Source: Cycas panzhihuaensis | Taxonomy: Eukaryota > Cycadophyta | Length of the DNA: 64,000 nt | Direction: 5' to 3' | Assembly (NCBI GenBank): GCA_023213395.1 | Contig: CM041465.1 | Coordinates: 80,111,741 to 80,175,740, forward strand | Part shown: positions 1 through 10,259 of the stretch, one piece after another | How positions within the stretch are numbered: position 1 is the stretch's first letter | How the letters are laid out: each line of letters starts with the position of its first letter | Position numbers and translations under genes: made by a program | Notes under the pieces: model-generated | Seen by the model: only the letters and a program-made list of their open reading frames with translations | What the model was told of the DNA's origin: nothing | Databases searched by the model: none

Positions 1-689
1 CTGTCGTCTTTCGATCACTAGATATCTAGTTACAACACTTTGTTTGATTTGTTAGGTATAGATATATACATATTGACACGTGGCATGTTGGATTTTGTAG
101 GAGCAATGGACATCGGGAGTTTAGTTGAGGCAGTAGTCTGGGAGATGTTCCCCCGGGCCTATGCATAGGGACAACCTCCTATCCAGGTAGGAGAGGAGCC
201 ACGGTCGGTAGGGGACCACACGATCGCGTTTGCCCCATTAGTTAGGGCTAGAGACATGTGGGTGTCAGAGTCCCAAGAGCACGAGGCACGAGTGCGATGG
301 CTACAAGGAGAGCTAGATGTGACCAGAGTAACGAGAGATACTTTACGAGGCTAAGTCCAGTCTCTAAAGGCTCAGGGATGAGCAGGTGGTGATGCATAGA
401 GTCACATCAGGATAGCAATACTGGAGGAGCGACTTCGAGGAGTGGAGGGTGAGAGGGATTGTATCCAAACACGATACGATCGGCTGGTGGACCAGATGGA
501 ATCGAGATCGTCATGGAGTAGGACATATACCCACACAGCAACAATGACCCCAAGGAGGCCTCAGGATGAGGGGAGCGAGGCAAGGAGCTCCCATAGGCAC
601 AAGAGGAGTTTGAGAGGCATGTGATCCCTAGGAGAGGGATCACATAGACCAGGAGATGATACCCTAGGAGCAAGACATCATTAGAGAGT
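1..689 (+). pseudogene. Antisense PMD gene of Tat-2, C-terminal part of exon 2
   Basis: This plus-strand (antisense to Tat-2) segment matches the ends of the PMD genes in Tat-3 (10260-10965) and Tat-5 (about 51545-52240). The broken frame gives a conserved block (residues like LVEAVVWEMFP, then PPIQ..EEP), followed by a Glu/Arg/Leu-rich stretch that looks like a coiled coil (WLQGELD..., EERLRGVEGERDCIQ). It ends in a basic Ser/Arg tail with TPRRPQDEGSEARSS. In-frame stops, for example TAG near 166 and others near 350-380, break it. The PMD core lies off the window to the left. The function of PMD proteins carried by transposons is not known; plant MAIN/MAIL1 are host relatives. Confidence 0.7.
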
Positions 690-1469
690 AGGATACAACT
701 ATTTTTGATTTGATATGGGAAAGCTCCAGACCTCGAGGGAGTCACCATATGTGGCCACATGATTATACTCCTCCTTGCAAGGATTTTGGCTTCTTGTAGA
801 TGATGTACCATACCATTTGTATGATATGACACATGATGATTTTGTGTATATAGACGGGGCCATCGACACCCTATTTGATATATGCTGATGTGTGTGATGA
901 TACATGATGATGGATGATATTGTGTTTGCTTTTATATATATGTGTGTGTGTGTATGTATGAGGGTGCATAGATGCACGATGAGCTATGGATCATGATGTT
1001 TTGAGTCGATTATTATATGGTTTATATTAGAGGATTGTTTGAGCTACACACACTTCCTTTCATGCAGGGCCATATTCCTAGCAGGCACACACACAATCAC
1101 CATGAGCATCAGTGATGGACATATGTAAGGTTAGGAGGTAGGGTGCCATACATGTCCATATAGGAGCATAGTAGGATATGCAAAGGAAACACTAGTAGGA
1201 AGGGAGTGACAATACTCCAACACGCCATCCTAGTTACGTAATGTTTCCAGGCTCAGGAGCGACAGGGACAACATACCCAATTAGGAAGACAGGGCCCCTA
1301 GAGAAAGGGGGATAAGAGGTTCCATAGGAAGAAACCAAAAGAAGCGAGAAAGGCCATCCTAAACTGCCATTCCACCCATGATTAGGAGGAATGGAGACAT
1401 GCATAGGGTGGTAGTTTAGGCTTATTTTGAAGTGCAAAGAGAAGAGTAACATAATCATGCATAATTTTT
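690..1469 (-). other. Post-pol spacer of Tat-2 (non-coding)
   Basis: Bases 1080-1455 are the reverse complement of the segment that follows the integrase stop in Tat-3 (9430-9830) and Tat-5 (50870-51230). The part around 900-970 is the TG/TA-rich stretch that also follows the PMD gene in the other copies. It lies between two convergent genes, pol and PMD, so it would hold both 3' ends. I see no convincing coding sequence. Confidence 0.7.
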
Positions 1470-1712
1470 TTTTAGGAATTTCCCATTAATGGCCTTCTCG
1501 AATTCGAGGACCTCCAGGGTAGTGATCCTTTAAGCACTGGTCCCGAGGCTCTCAAGAACGACAAAGGGGCCAACCCACTTGGATTTGAATTTAGTCAGGC
1601 AATCATGGAGATATTCCAATTTGAAGACGTGGTCCCTAGGATGTAAAGGATGGGAATAAAGGTGCTTATTGTAGGTCCTTCATGCCTTAGCCTTAGAGGC
1701 AAGGTTGGCTTG
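1470..1712 (-). pseudogene. pol: Integrase C-terminus of Tat-2 (GPY/F region)
   Basis: Read on the minus strand, this encodes the end of the gypsy pol polyprotein. It starts with YQANLASKA, passes a KLEYLHDCLTKFKSKWVGPFVVLE segment that carries the GPY/F-type motif (WVGPF), and ends in LEFEKAINGKFLKK before the stop. It is colinear with Tat-5 at about 50580-50830. Stops replace Gln codons. The fragment is the downstream half of the integrase gene at 17378-18490, from which it was separated by the Tat-3 insertion. Confidence 0.85.
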
Positions 1713-1717
1713 GTAGG
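1713..1717. repeat. Target site duplication GTAGG, left copy
   Basis: GTAGG lies immediately before the TG of the Tat-3 5' LTR. An identical GTAGG follows the 3' LTR at 17373-17377. Five bases is the usual duplication length for gypsy integrases, and both sides are minus-strand integrase sequence of the same element. Confidence 0.95.
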
Positions 1718-1758
1718 TGTTTCTCAATTCCCAGGAATGGGTTCTTGGCAAGTCAAAT

Positions 1759-1907
1759 CAGGTAAGTATAGGTATGTTTCTAACCTTTACCTTTGTTACT
1801 CTTATAGAAAGGTAAATCGAAGCATCCCTTCATTGCATGGCTAACTGATGCACTCGAGTGATCATCTTGCACTGGTTGCTTGATCATACTGCTTGTTACT
1901 CTTTTAG
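1759..1907 (+). other. Possible mini-intron in LTR U3 (GTAAGT ... TTTTAG)
   Basis: CAG|GTAAGT occurs about 42 bp inside the LTR, and a pyrimidine-rich TTACTCTTTTAG follows so that a GT-AG interval of 146 bp is formed (1762-1907). The donor is kept in all seven LTR starts in the window. Tat-5 keeps the same donor-acceptor pair in both LTRs. Splicing is inferred from sequence only. Confidence 0.35.
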
Positions 1908-2271
1908 CCTATGACGATCAGTGGGACATGCATCCCCATGGCACTCCACAACCCTCCTATGCACCTCTATGTTGTCCTAGGCACCACTCAGCTTGCATGG
2001 TCTGTCACACCCCTTACCATATCACAACCCTTAGCACCCCGTTAAGTGTGATTGTTTCATCTTTATGCTAATTATCATTTTCCTAGGAGTCCTGCCACTC
2101 CGGTATCCCATCCAGTTTAGGTCATCCTCTTTACATGACTGTCCCCAGTCATCTGGACAGAGGGCTGGCCCCTCCTAGGCTTGGGGTACTCTCTTTTAGG
2201 GCTCCCAGGCATGCCCTTTTTGTCCTATTTTGGTCTCTATCACCACACCGCGGAAAATATCGCCGTACCAC

Positions 2272-2302
2272 AGTAAACTTCATGATATCGCGAAGTTTGC
2301 CA
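2272..2302. promoter_or_regulatory. Imperfect palindrome in U3 of Tat-3 5' LTR
   Basis: Arms AAACTTC (2275-2281) and GAAGTTT (2292-2298) surround a decayed centre. The equivalent site in the 3' LTR is a perfect 32-bp palindrome. It sits about 140 bp upstream of the TATA box, as expected of an upstream promoter element or protein-binding site. Confidence 0.6.
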
Positions 2303-2435
2303 TAGGGTGACTATCTCTCAACATTTTTAAAAATCTGCCATGGAAAATTTTGCATTTTTTGTGAAGTTTCCACGTGGCTTTGACATCTCTCGAGCCCTAC
2401 GTTAACTCTAATCATCCATTTAGCCTAGGATTAGG

Positions 2436-2442
2436 TATAAAG
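2436..2442 (+). promoter_or_regulatory. TATA box of Tat-3 5' LTR
   Basis: TATAAAG lies in a block (GGTATAAAGCCC) that is conserved at 15087 and, in reverse, near 26383. A pyrimidine-rich stretch follows, as is usual around plant transcription starts. It is likely the element's own pol II promoter. Confidence 0.6.
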
Positions 2443-4679
2443 CCCAAAACAACCTGTTCTCCCACCTCCTCTTCTCTCTTTTCTTTCTTCCATAAGAGTT
2501 TTTCATAGGAATACCTTGCAACACCTGAGTTCCCTGTGCTCCAGCTTAAGATCTACCCATTTCAACTTTAGTCTATGGTAACAGGCTCGCCAATAAACAT
2601 CTATAAGTAAGGATTTACTCTAAGTATCACCTCCACACCCTTTCAATAGGCTTTCATCAAGTTTATTTTTAGGTTGTAGCATCCTCCTAAGGACCCCCCT
2701 GTAAGCACATCAAATCTACTATTTCTTGATATTTTCTGTGGTAGACCTGCCTCCTACTCAGTCCAGTAGGTACTATTCCATTGCTGTTCTATTTCTTTCC
2801 TTTGAACTATCTTATAAAAGGTTAGATCATTGAGAATACCCTTCTCTTCTTGAATTTTCAGTGTATACAGGAGGTAGTCCCTCTGTTTCTTTCATTTCTG
2901 CACTCTTTATATTCCTGCCCTCTCTTGGTTTTCTCCAAGGAGGCTATGGGAGAGGATCCTAAAGAGTGAGAGAAATGAGCCAAGGCAGGTTCCATACCCA
3001 ATTAGGCCTGCTCCTCAAAGGCAACCCCCTTCTCCTCTTTCCTCTCTTCTACTTGTGCCTCTCTTGAGCAAGTAAGGAGTCTTCGAGAATTGGCTAGCAC
3101 TAGATATCAGCATATGCAACCCTTGCTACATTATTTCTAGGCCTACACACCTCTCTTAGGTAGCTTTTCCTGCCCCAAACAATATCCTTCTTCTATCTTG
3201 GGTCTTGTCTTGGCTAACATTACAATTTCCTATGCGTAACATACTTGCAACATAGGCAACCTTTGTAACCCTTATGCCGTTTGTTTCCCTTACTATCTAC
3301 TGCCAATAGGCTATCCTAGCTTGTTTTTTTTTGTGTCTAAGGGTAGTGTGGAGGTGCATTGGTTGGAGGGTTAGCCATTTCAAGGCTAACCTCCCTCATA
3401 CCTTATCTTGTGTTGTTGGTTTTCTTAGGAGATGTGGAGCTATTCTTTGGTGGAAGATCACTTAACTTGAAGTACTTTAACTTGTAGCGTTTCAATATTT
3501 TACCATTACATATATACATATATTTACTTTGTATACTAGCAGCCCCTTGGGAAAGTGCAAGGAACTTTGTTATTGTAGGTTTTCTATGCCATTCATGGAG
3601 AAGGGTAAACGACAACAATCTAGATGCATTTCTTGGCCTCCTTTTCCTTGGTTATTTCAGCCTTTGTTTAGTTTCTTTTTCCTTTGTGTTTTTCTTGCTT
3701 TTTTCCTTTAGTTTTGGGGAGAGGTAAGGAAACTCCTACACTGCTCGTACGTTAGGAGAGGTAAAAGAAGAAGTGGGTGTAGCGCAAGACGGAAATCATA
3801 TTTTAGCTACATCATCTTTCTAGGTATGCCGGTATCTTTTTGTTGGTCTTTTCTTGCTTCTTTTAGTTTATACGTTTGCATGAAAAGAACATAAAGGAAT
3901 AAGGTAAAAGAGAACCAACTTGCATCATTCATTTGTACATTAGTTCACACTTTAGGAAAGAGTGTCCAATAGGAGATATCCCCTTCCCTCTTTCCATTCA
4001 ATTACATTGCCATGCACTTTGTATGATATATTGGTTTGTCTCTTTTTCTTCCTCTTCTTTTGCTTAAAGTGAAATGAGAGCTAGGATTTATCTTTGAGAG
4101 AAAATAAGAGAAAAAGTGCATTTATTGTCTTTTACATATATATATTTTACCTACCTCTTATTTGCACACACATACAACTAGTCTTCGCCCCATCATTGTA
4201 CATAGAGATTAGACTCCCTCACACATAGAGTGATGGGAACTTCTTCCATCATCATTCTTTATCTATCCAACACTCCCTTTAGGTGGGTTAGTTCTTAAAG
4301 GATTCATCCCTTAAGACCTCTTCCTTTTGCCCCATTATACTTACACACATCCCATCTATATCCCTTCGTTTTCCATGAGGATTTGCTTCCTCGTTGGGTC
4401 TTGCCTTCCCTTTCCGGCCATCCAAGGGTAGGAAGACCCCTATTTTGAGGTTACTCAGGCAACTAAGGATATCCCTCACTTACGCTACCCATCAAAATCA
4501 AAGGTTAGGTTACCTAGAGGAAGTCGTATGCCATTCGTGGGTCCTAAACCTATGTTTTGACACATGGATGCCCTATGTGGGTGCTTCCTTTCAGTTGTTA
4601 GATCAACCCCTTCACCCTAGAGCTTTTCGTTAATAGTTCTAATAAGATGTAGTTACCATCCCTATAGACGCGATTCTAC

Positions 4680-4697
4680 TGGCGACCATACTAGAGA
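4680..4697 (+). other. Primer binding site of Tat-3 (tRNA-Arg type)
   Basis: TGGCGACCATACTAGAGA starts one base after the LTR end. TGGCGAC...CTGGGGA is the usual complement of the 3' end of plant tRNA-Arg, used by Ogre/Tat elements. Other copies here read TGGCGACCATACTGAGGA and TGGTGACCATACTGGGGA. Confidence 0.65.
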
Positions 4698-4875
4698 CTT
4701 GCTAGTAAGGGAATTAGTCTTTTTCCCTTTTTTGTTGGTGCTACTACCTCTTGGTAGCTTTCCCTTTTGATCTTGTTGGGTAGCCCCTAATGCGTGCACT
4801 ACCTTGTTTCTCTTTTCTTCTAGCACATAGGCAGGACTTGTATGCGACAATTCTCACGTTACTTATGAGGCCTAC

Positions 4876-6990
4876 CTCTATTGTTAGAAGAGCCCTTATA
4901 TCATTCCCTTCCCACATTAAATCCTGATCTAATCATGGAGGGGTCTCTTTTGGATTAGGCATACTATGCTCATGTGTCTGATTCCCTTGAGCTATCTACT
5001 TCCTTCCAAGGGTCCGCCCAAGGAAGCAAAGATCCCATTTATTATCTAGGTGACTAGCCACACCCCTAATCTCACCATTCCTCTACTCATGGAGTAGAAC
5101 CTTCATCTCCTTTAGAGTTTCATCAACACCATGGTGATTCTCACGAGGATCACCCTATAGAGTTTGCTTCATATGAGGCTCCTTCTACCTCTTATGATTA
5201 GGCGAATACCCCTCTCGCTGATGTAGTAGAATCCTTGAGCTAATGTTTCCAATCCACCCATCTCCAACCACACCTAAAGTGGTTTGAGAATGTCTTGCAA
5301 AGCGTTGTGCCCCCTTATTCCACATCTCCTTCACCTCACTCATCTCGTTCAGCTAGTTTACCCACGATGGTATATGTTCCTTGGGGACCTCTTAGGGTAT
5401 GTCATCTTCTCAACTTAGGTTGAGCATGCCCCCGGATAGTCAAACCATTAATCCTCCTCCCACCATTGTTTATCTACCTACTAGACCTAGGGGACCTATA
5501 TGTCCCCCTACTTCTAGTCATGTGGGGTCTATCCTTGCATAATCCCAATACCAATCTAGGGGCCCTTCTCTCTATGTACCTCCCAGTTACACTACTTAAC
5601 CATGGGGGCACGGTAAAGGGAGCTCCCTACTTGCTTATGGAGTGGACCCTCTGTATCCTTATGGGGTCGCACCACCCATGGGCGGCCCATATGGGCAGAA
5701 TCTGGTCCCTCACCCCTCGTTGTCGCCATCTTGTGTGGCACCTCACATCATGCCTTTGCAAGAGAGGGCCAACTCCTTCTTAAGGCACATTCCCTCAAGC
5801 TCCTTTTCAACAAGGAGCGTTCCCCCTGGGAGGGATGAGTCTATCGCACCTATCCACTCCCATGCAGGTTTCTTTGAATGTGGGATTCATGCCTCCTCAC
5901 CAAGTGGTGGGAGGACAACATCTCCTTTCGAACCAAACCCTCCAAGGAGGATTTGGGCAAGCCTACCTGCCATCATTTCTAGCTCCTATTGGCCCTATAG
6001 TCTAGTCAAGGGTATGCCCTTTTATGCACTATCGGTCAACCCCTTTATCCATTGAGGCATTAAGAACTAACTTACCGCCTCACTCTCCTGAAGTCCCCAA
6101 ATTTGATGGGACTTCATCATAGGATCCAATAGAGCATGTCCATAGTTTCTCTATGGCATGCATCGACTACTGGGACTATGACCACATCTTTATGAAATTA
6201 TTTCCATGATCTCTTTAAGGTAATACCCTCAAATGGTTTTATTGCCTATCCACACATTCTATCTTTTCATTTCAGCAGTTCGTGGATGAGTTCGTCAATA
6301 ACTTTGATGTGGCCCGTCCATTTAAGAGTGGAATGAAATCACTTTTATCGCTTAAACAAGGTCATGATGAAATGAATCGTGACTTTGTGAGACATTTCCA
6401 TGACCTTCTTCATTCCACCAAGGCTACTTTGCTTGAGGAGTTGAAGAGGGACCTTTTTGTCAATGCCCTTCATCTAGAAGTCCATGTAAAAGTCCTTAAG
6501 ATGGGGGCAACTACATGAAAATCTGCTATAGCAAAGTGCTTGGCACTCAAGGCCATTGAGATCCAGGCTGGAACTCAAGAAGCCTATAAAACCCTCACAG
6601 CAATGTCAGGTACCTCCCTCATTAAAAGAAACCAAAACCCAACAACCCACTAGGTCTTCTTCTCATTCTATTGAGAAGACCTTAGATCCTCTCACTTCAG
6701 CTATACGATCATTTGAATGTACTATGAAGGAGCTCAAGCTCCAGGCTCCTTCATCTCCCACGTCTAACAAGCCAGTTTAACAAGCTTCTCAAGTCGCTCC
6801 TTCCAAGGGTGGCAACACCTAATCCTCTCAAGTGAGGAAACCTGATTCCTCCCTTGAGAAGAAGTGGTGCTGCATCCATAGGGAGTGTTTCCACGATGAT
6901 TTGCGATGTCGGGCCCAACATCTTAAGGCTGCCCCGTAACACGACTCTTCCCCCAAATAGGTGTCTAGGCCCAACCTAGATCAACTCGTT
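4876..6990 (+). pseudogene. gag: gag of Tat-3 (decayed)
   Basis: The first ~400 codons are a low-complexity Ser/Pro/Tyr-rich region with repeated YGVDPLYPYGVAPP-like and GPYGQN-like segments. The retrotransposon gag core follows at about 6090-6560 (EHVHSF.MACIDYWDYDHI, then QQFVDEFVNNFDVARPFKSG and LKQGHDEMNRDFVRHFHDLLHS). A CX2HX4HX4C knuckle lies at 6862-6909 (C-C-I-H...H-DDLR-C). The product would form virus-like particles and bind the RNA. Several stops and frame changes split it into short open pieces, and the start codon is not clear. Confidence 0.82.
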
Positions 6991-7236
6991 CATAGAGATC
7001 CCTTCCCCAAACATAGGGAACGTGATCGCAACTCCCAACAGAAGAATAACCAGAACTGAGGGAGGTCTCCAAACCCTTGCCCTTCATAAGCCAAAGTGAA
7101 GGGTGCGAGGAATTCGTCCTCTTCCTTGGGTTCCCCTAACCAAAATATCCCTTCACCTTCGTGATCTTGGACTAAGGGAAAGAAGGTCATTCAATTACTT
7201 GAGACTACCCCATTGTATGCCTTAACCTAGTCTCAA

Positions 7237-8030
7237 GTGATTAAAGAGGCGAATGGTGCCTCTTCATCCACATCTCACCTTGATCCTCTTCCAGAAACTT
7301 CTCTTCTGGAAGCCCCTGTACTCCCCAAGACCATTCCCATGTACCCTGGTTGTTACAAATTTCGAAGGGATCTTCCCCAACCCACTACGAAGGGGAAGCC
7401 TTTCTCTGTCGTTAATGAGCTCCATACCATGGCTATTGGAATGTCCATAATGGACATCTTGAGGAGTTGCCCTAAATAGTGCATGCTACTCTTGGAAGCC
7501 TTAGGATGAGGTGACATACCCATTTATACCTTGGATGTCACCACGGGTCATGAGCCTGTCATCTCCTTTGATCCTAAGGATCTTCCCCCTGCTAGTGAAA
7601 GGGAGTGCCAATGACATTTTCCTTTCACTATTACCATTGATACTCTAGATTGTACCTTACGAAGAACAGTTGTCGATAATGGTTCTTCTATTAATGCCAT
7701 GCCCTTGTGTATTATGTAAGAGCCTGACATATCAGCTTTAGAACTGGTTCCATGGTGGTGTCAAGACTACGATGGTAGAGAAAAGACACCCCTGGGATCG
7801 ATGTCTATCCCTCTTACTCTCGAGGATAAGATTGTCCTCGTTGATATTGTAGTCCTTGATGTTGATGTCAACTACAATCTTTTGTTGGGACACTTATGGC
7901 TCGACCAGATGGGGTCTATGTACTCATCCTGTTAGGGACAATTTAAATTCGTCCATGAAGGGTGAATGAGAGTCATCTACCGGGAGCTTCCTCCCACAAA
8001 CAACCACGTCAATGTCGTTAAGCAAGTCAT
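7237..8030 (+). pseudogene. pol: Protease domain of Tat-3
   Basis: An open linker (7237-7479) is followed by the aspartic protease region. Its core reads RRTVVDNGSSINAMP, with D-N-G at 7675-7683 where most retropepsins have D-S/T-G. Downstream LTLEDKIVLVDIVVLDVDVNYNLLLGHLWLD corresponds to the protease flap and the hydrophobic LLG that ends the fold. D-N-G is shared with Tat-2 and Tat-5, so it is a family trait and not decay of this copy. A stop follows IM near 7720. The enzyme would cut the gag-pol polyprotein. Confidence 0.8.
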
Positions 8031-8831
8031 GGCTAAGTGAAAGGAGACAAAAGACCCTTCATCCTCTTCTTCCAACCTTAAACACTTCACCCTTATTAGT
8101 GTCGATAGTTACAGGTACCTTGCCATACTTAGTGATAATGAGTCTGATGGCGAGGATGAGGATCTCCCTCACCCTATCTCCCTTGTGGGCATGAGTAGGG
8201 GCACCTCCTTCATTCTAGATCCTACTCTAGAACCTCTATGGTTGGAGAGACTAGTTCTTCTCTTATGTCTCATGTTATTACTAATGTTGATCAGGTACTC
8301 CTTGAGTCTTCTCCTTCATTGCCGCACATAGGTAATGAGGTTGGGGAGCCTCCTATTGTCCCTTGCATGGAACCTCTTCCTGGCTCTTCCAGGGAGTCCT
8401 TTAGGTACGTTAAGCAGCGTGATGACCACCATGATCCTACTGCCTCTACTTCTCTTCATACTTTGTCTTCTCGAAGTATGGTCATCCATAGGGTGGACTA
8501 CTTTGAGAATGACGAAGCCCTACTTGAGCACTTAGTAGGCTTTGTGCCCAACCTTCCTTCTGGTCACCATAGGCTTGGCTATCAGAAAGTCTTGGCTATT
8601 GGGTCTTCTCTCACTGACCCAATTCCATTCCTTATTTCATCCCTTCTTGTTGATTGAGTCCCCCTTCACTTTGAGGAGGGGAATGCCATGTGCATGGGGG
8701 CAACTCAGGACATAGTCCTTGCCCTAGGTAAAGTTATTACGGTAGAAGCGAAATGTTCTCTTGAGGAAGTAAAGGAGTATGCCCTTCTGTTCTAGGAGTT
8801 TTAAGATATTTATATATAGGAATATTCTGAT
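8031..8831 (+). pseudogene. pol: Protease-to-RT linker of Tat-3
   Basis: The longest open piece, 8238-8657 (139 codons), has matching copies at 47818-48150 and 19815-20132 (minus). Conserved words include SMVIHRVDYFENDEALLEHLVG, NLPSGHHRLGYQKVLAIGSSL and, further on, EGNAMCMGATQDIVLAPGKVI.VGA. I recognise no domain. Tat/Ogre elements often have a long acidic spacer here. It leads directly into the RT, and frame changes break it. Confidence 0.6.
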
Positions 8832-9428
8832 ATGAAGGGAATTGATCCTTTAATCATTACCCACAACCTTATCACTATTCCTAGCGCTCACCCTGTGCAT
8901 CAGAAGCAACACCCTCTTCACCCTAAACTCTTAGCTGCTATTAAAATGAAAGTTGAGAAACTCCTAAACGTAGGATTGATCACTTCCATTGACTACCCTA
9001 AGTGGGTGTCTAACATTGTTCTTGTTGTTAAAAAGAATGGGATAATCCAGATATGTATTGATTTCCATGACATCAACAACGCATATCCTAAGGACAATTT
9101 CCCACTTCCCTTTATCGATCAAATTATTGATCGAATCATCGGTTTCGAAGTCATGTCCTTAATGGACGTCTTCTTTAGCTACAACCAAATTCAAATCTCT
9201 CTTGAAGACCATCATAAGATGACCTTCATCACTTCGTGGGGTACTTTCACCTATAAGGCAATGCCTTTCAAATTAAAGAATATAAGTGCTACTTATAAAA
9301 GGGCGATGCAATTAATTTTTCATGATCTTATCAATAAGTCCTTAGAGGTATTCATGGATGACATGATGGGTCTCTTACATATTAGAGCCCATCATCCTTC
9401 TGATTTGCGTGCCATCTTTGCACTCTAA
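8832..9428 (+). pseudogene. pol: Reverse transcriptase of Tat-3, truncated after the FMDD motif
   Basis: This is a 198-codon open frame starting MKGIDPLIITHNL. It contains the typical gypsy RT landmarks: HPKLLAAIKMKVEKLLNVGLI, YPKWVSNIVLVVKKNG, CIDFHDINNAYPKDNFPLPFIDQIID and VFMDDMMG. The catalytic box F-M-D-D is at 9351-9362 (YMDD/YVDD is the commoner form). The frame ends soon after at an out-of-place junction (RAIFAL then stop), where RT thumb, RNase H and integrase should follow. It is the best preserved RT stretch of the window but cannot be functional. Confidence 0.88.
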
Positions 9429-9429
9429 A

Positions 9430-9430
<1 letters not shown>
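9418..9430 (+). other. Internal deletion junction in Tat-3
   Basis: Sequence matching Tat-5 at about 48775 (GCCATCTTT after the FMDD box) passes directly into sequence matching Tat-5 at about 50864 (CACACTTTGAAATGAGCC, here changed to GCACTCTAAAATGAGCC). About 2.1 kb is absent: RT thumb, RNase H and integrase. A short CTTT/ACTTT similarity at both ends fits microhomology-mediated or illegitimate recombination. Confidence 0.8.

Positions 9431-10259
<829 letters not shown>

Larger units (their letters stand above)
1..1717 (-). mobile_element. Tat-2 Ty3/gypsy retrotransposon, 3' internal portion (left piece)
   Basis: This is the downstream part of a minus-strand Tat-type element whose other part lies at 17378-27106. 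Reading leftward it holds the integrase C-terminus, a post-pol spacer and the end of the antisense PMD gene, the same order as in Tat-3 and Tat-5. The two pieces become one continuous integrase reading region when Tat-3 and one copy of its GTAGG duplication are removed. The aRNH and 3' LTR of this copy would lie left of base 1. Confidence 0.88.
1718..4678 (+). repeat. 5' LTR of Tat-3
   Basis: It starts TGTTTCTCAATTCC and ends at ...GATTCTA before the PBS. It aligns over its length with 14367-17372. The U3 region holds a splice-donor-like motif at 1759-1767, an AAACTTC/GAAGTTT palindrome and a TATAAAG box at 2436. The remaining 2.2 kb (R and U5) is pyrimidine-rich and I see no gene in it. Confidence 0.93.

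Noticed and set aside
4288-4850. Short frames in the LTR 3' parts (also at 17069, 43565, 58453)
   Set aside because: They repeat because the LTRs are homologous, but frames are not kept in step and stop positions vary, so LTR non-coding sequence is the better explanation.
8832-9428. Functional reverse transcriptase gene
   Set aside because: The frame is open for 198 codons but ends just after FMDD at a deletion, with no thumb, RNase H or integrase.
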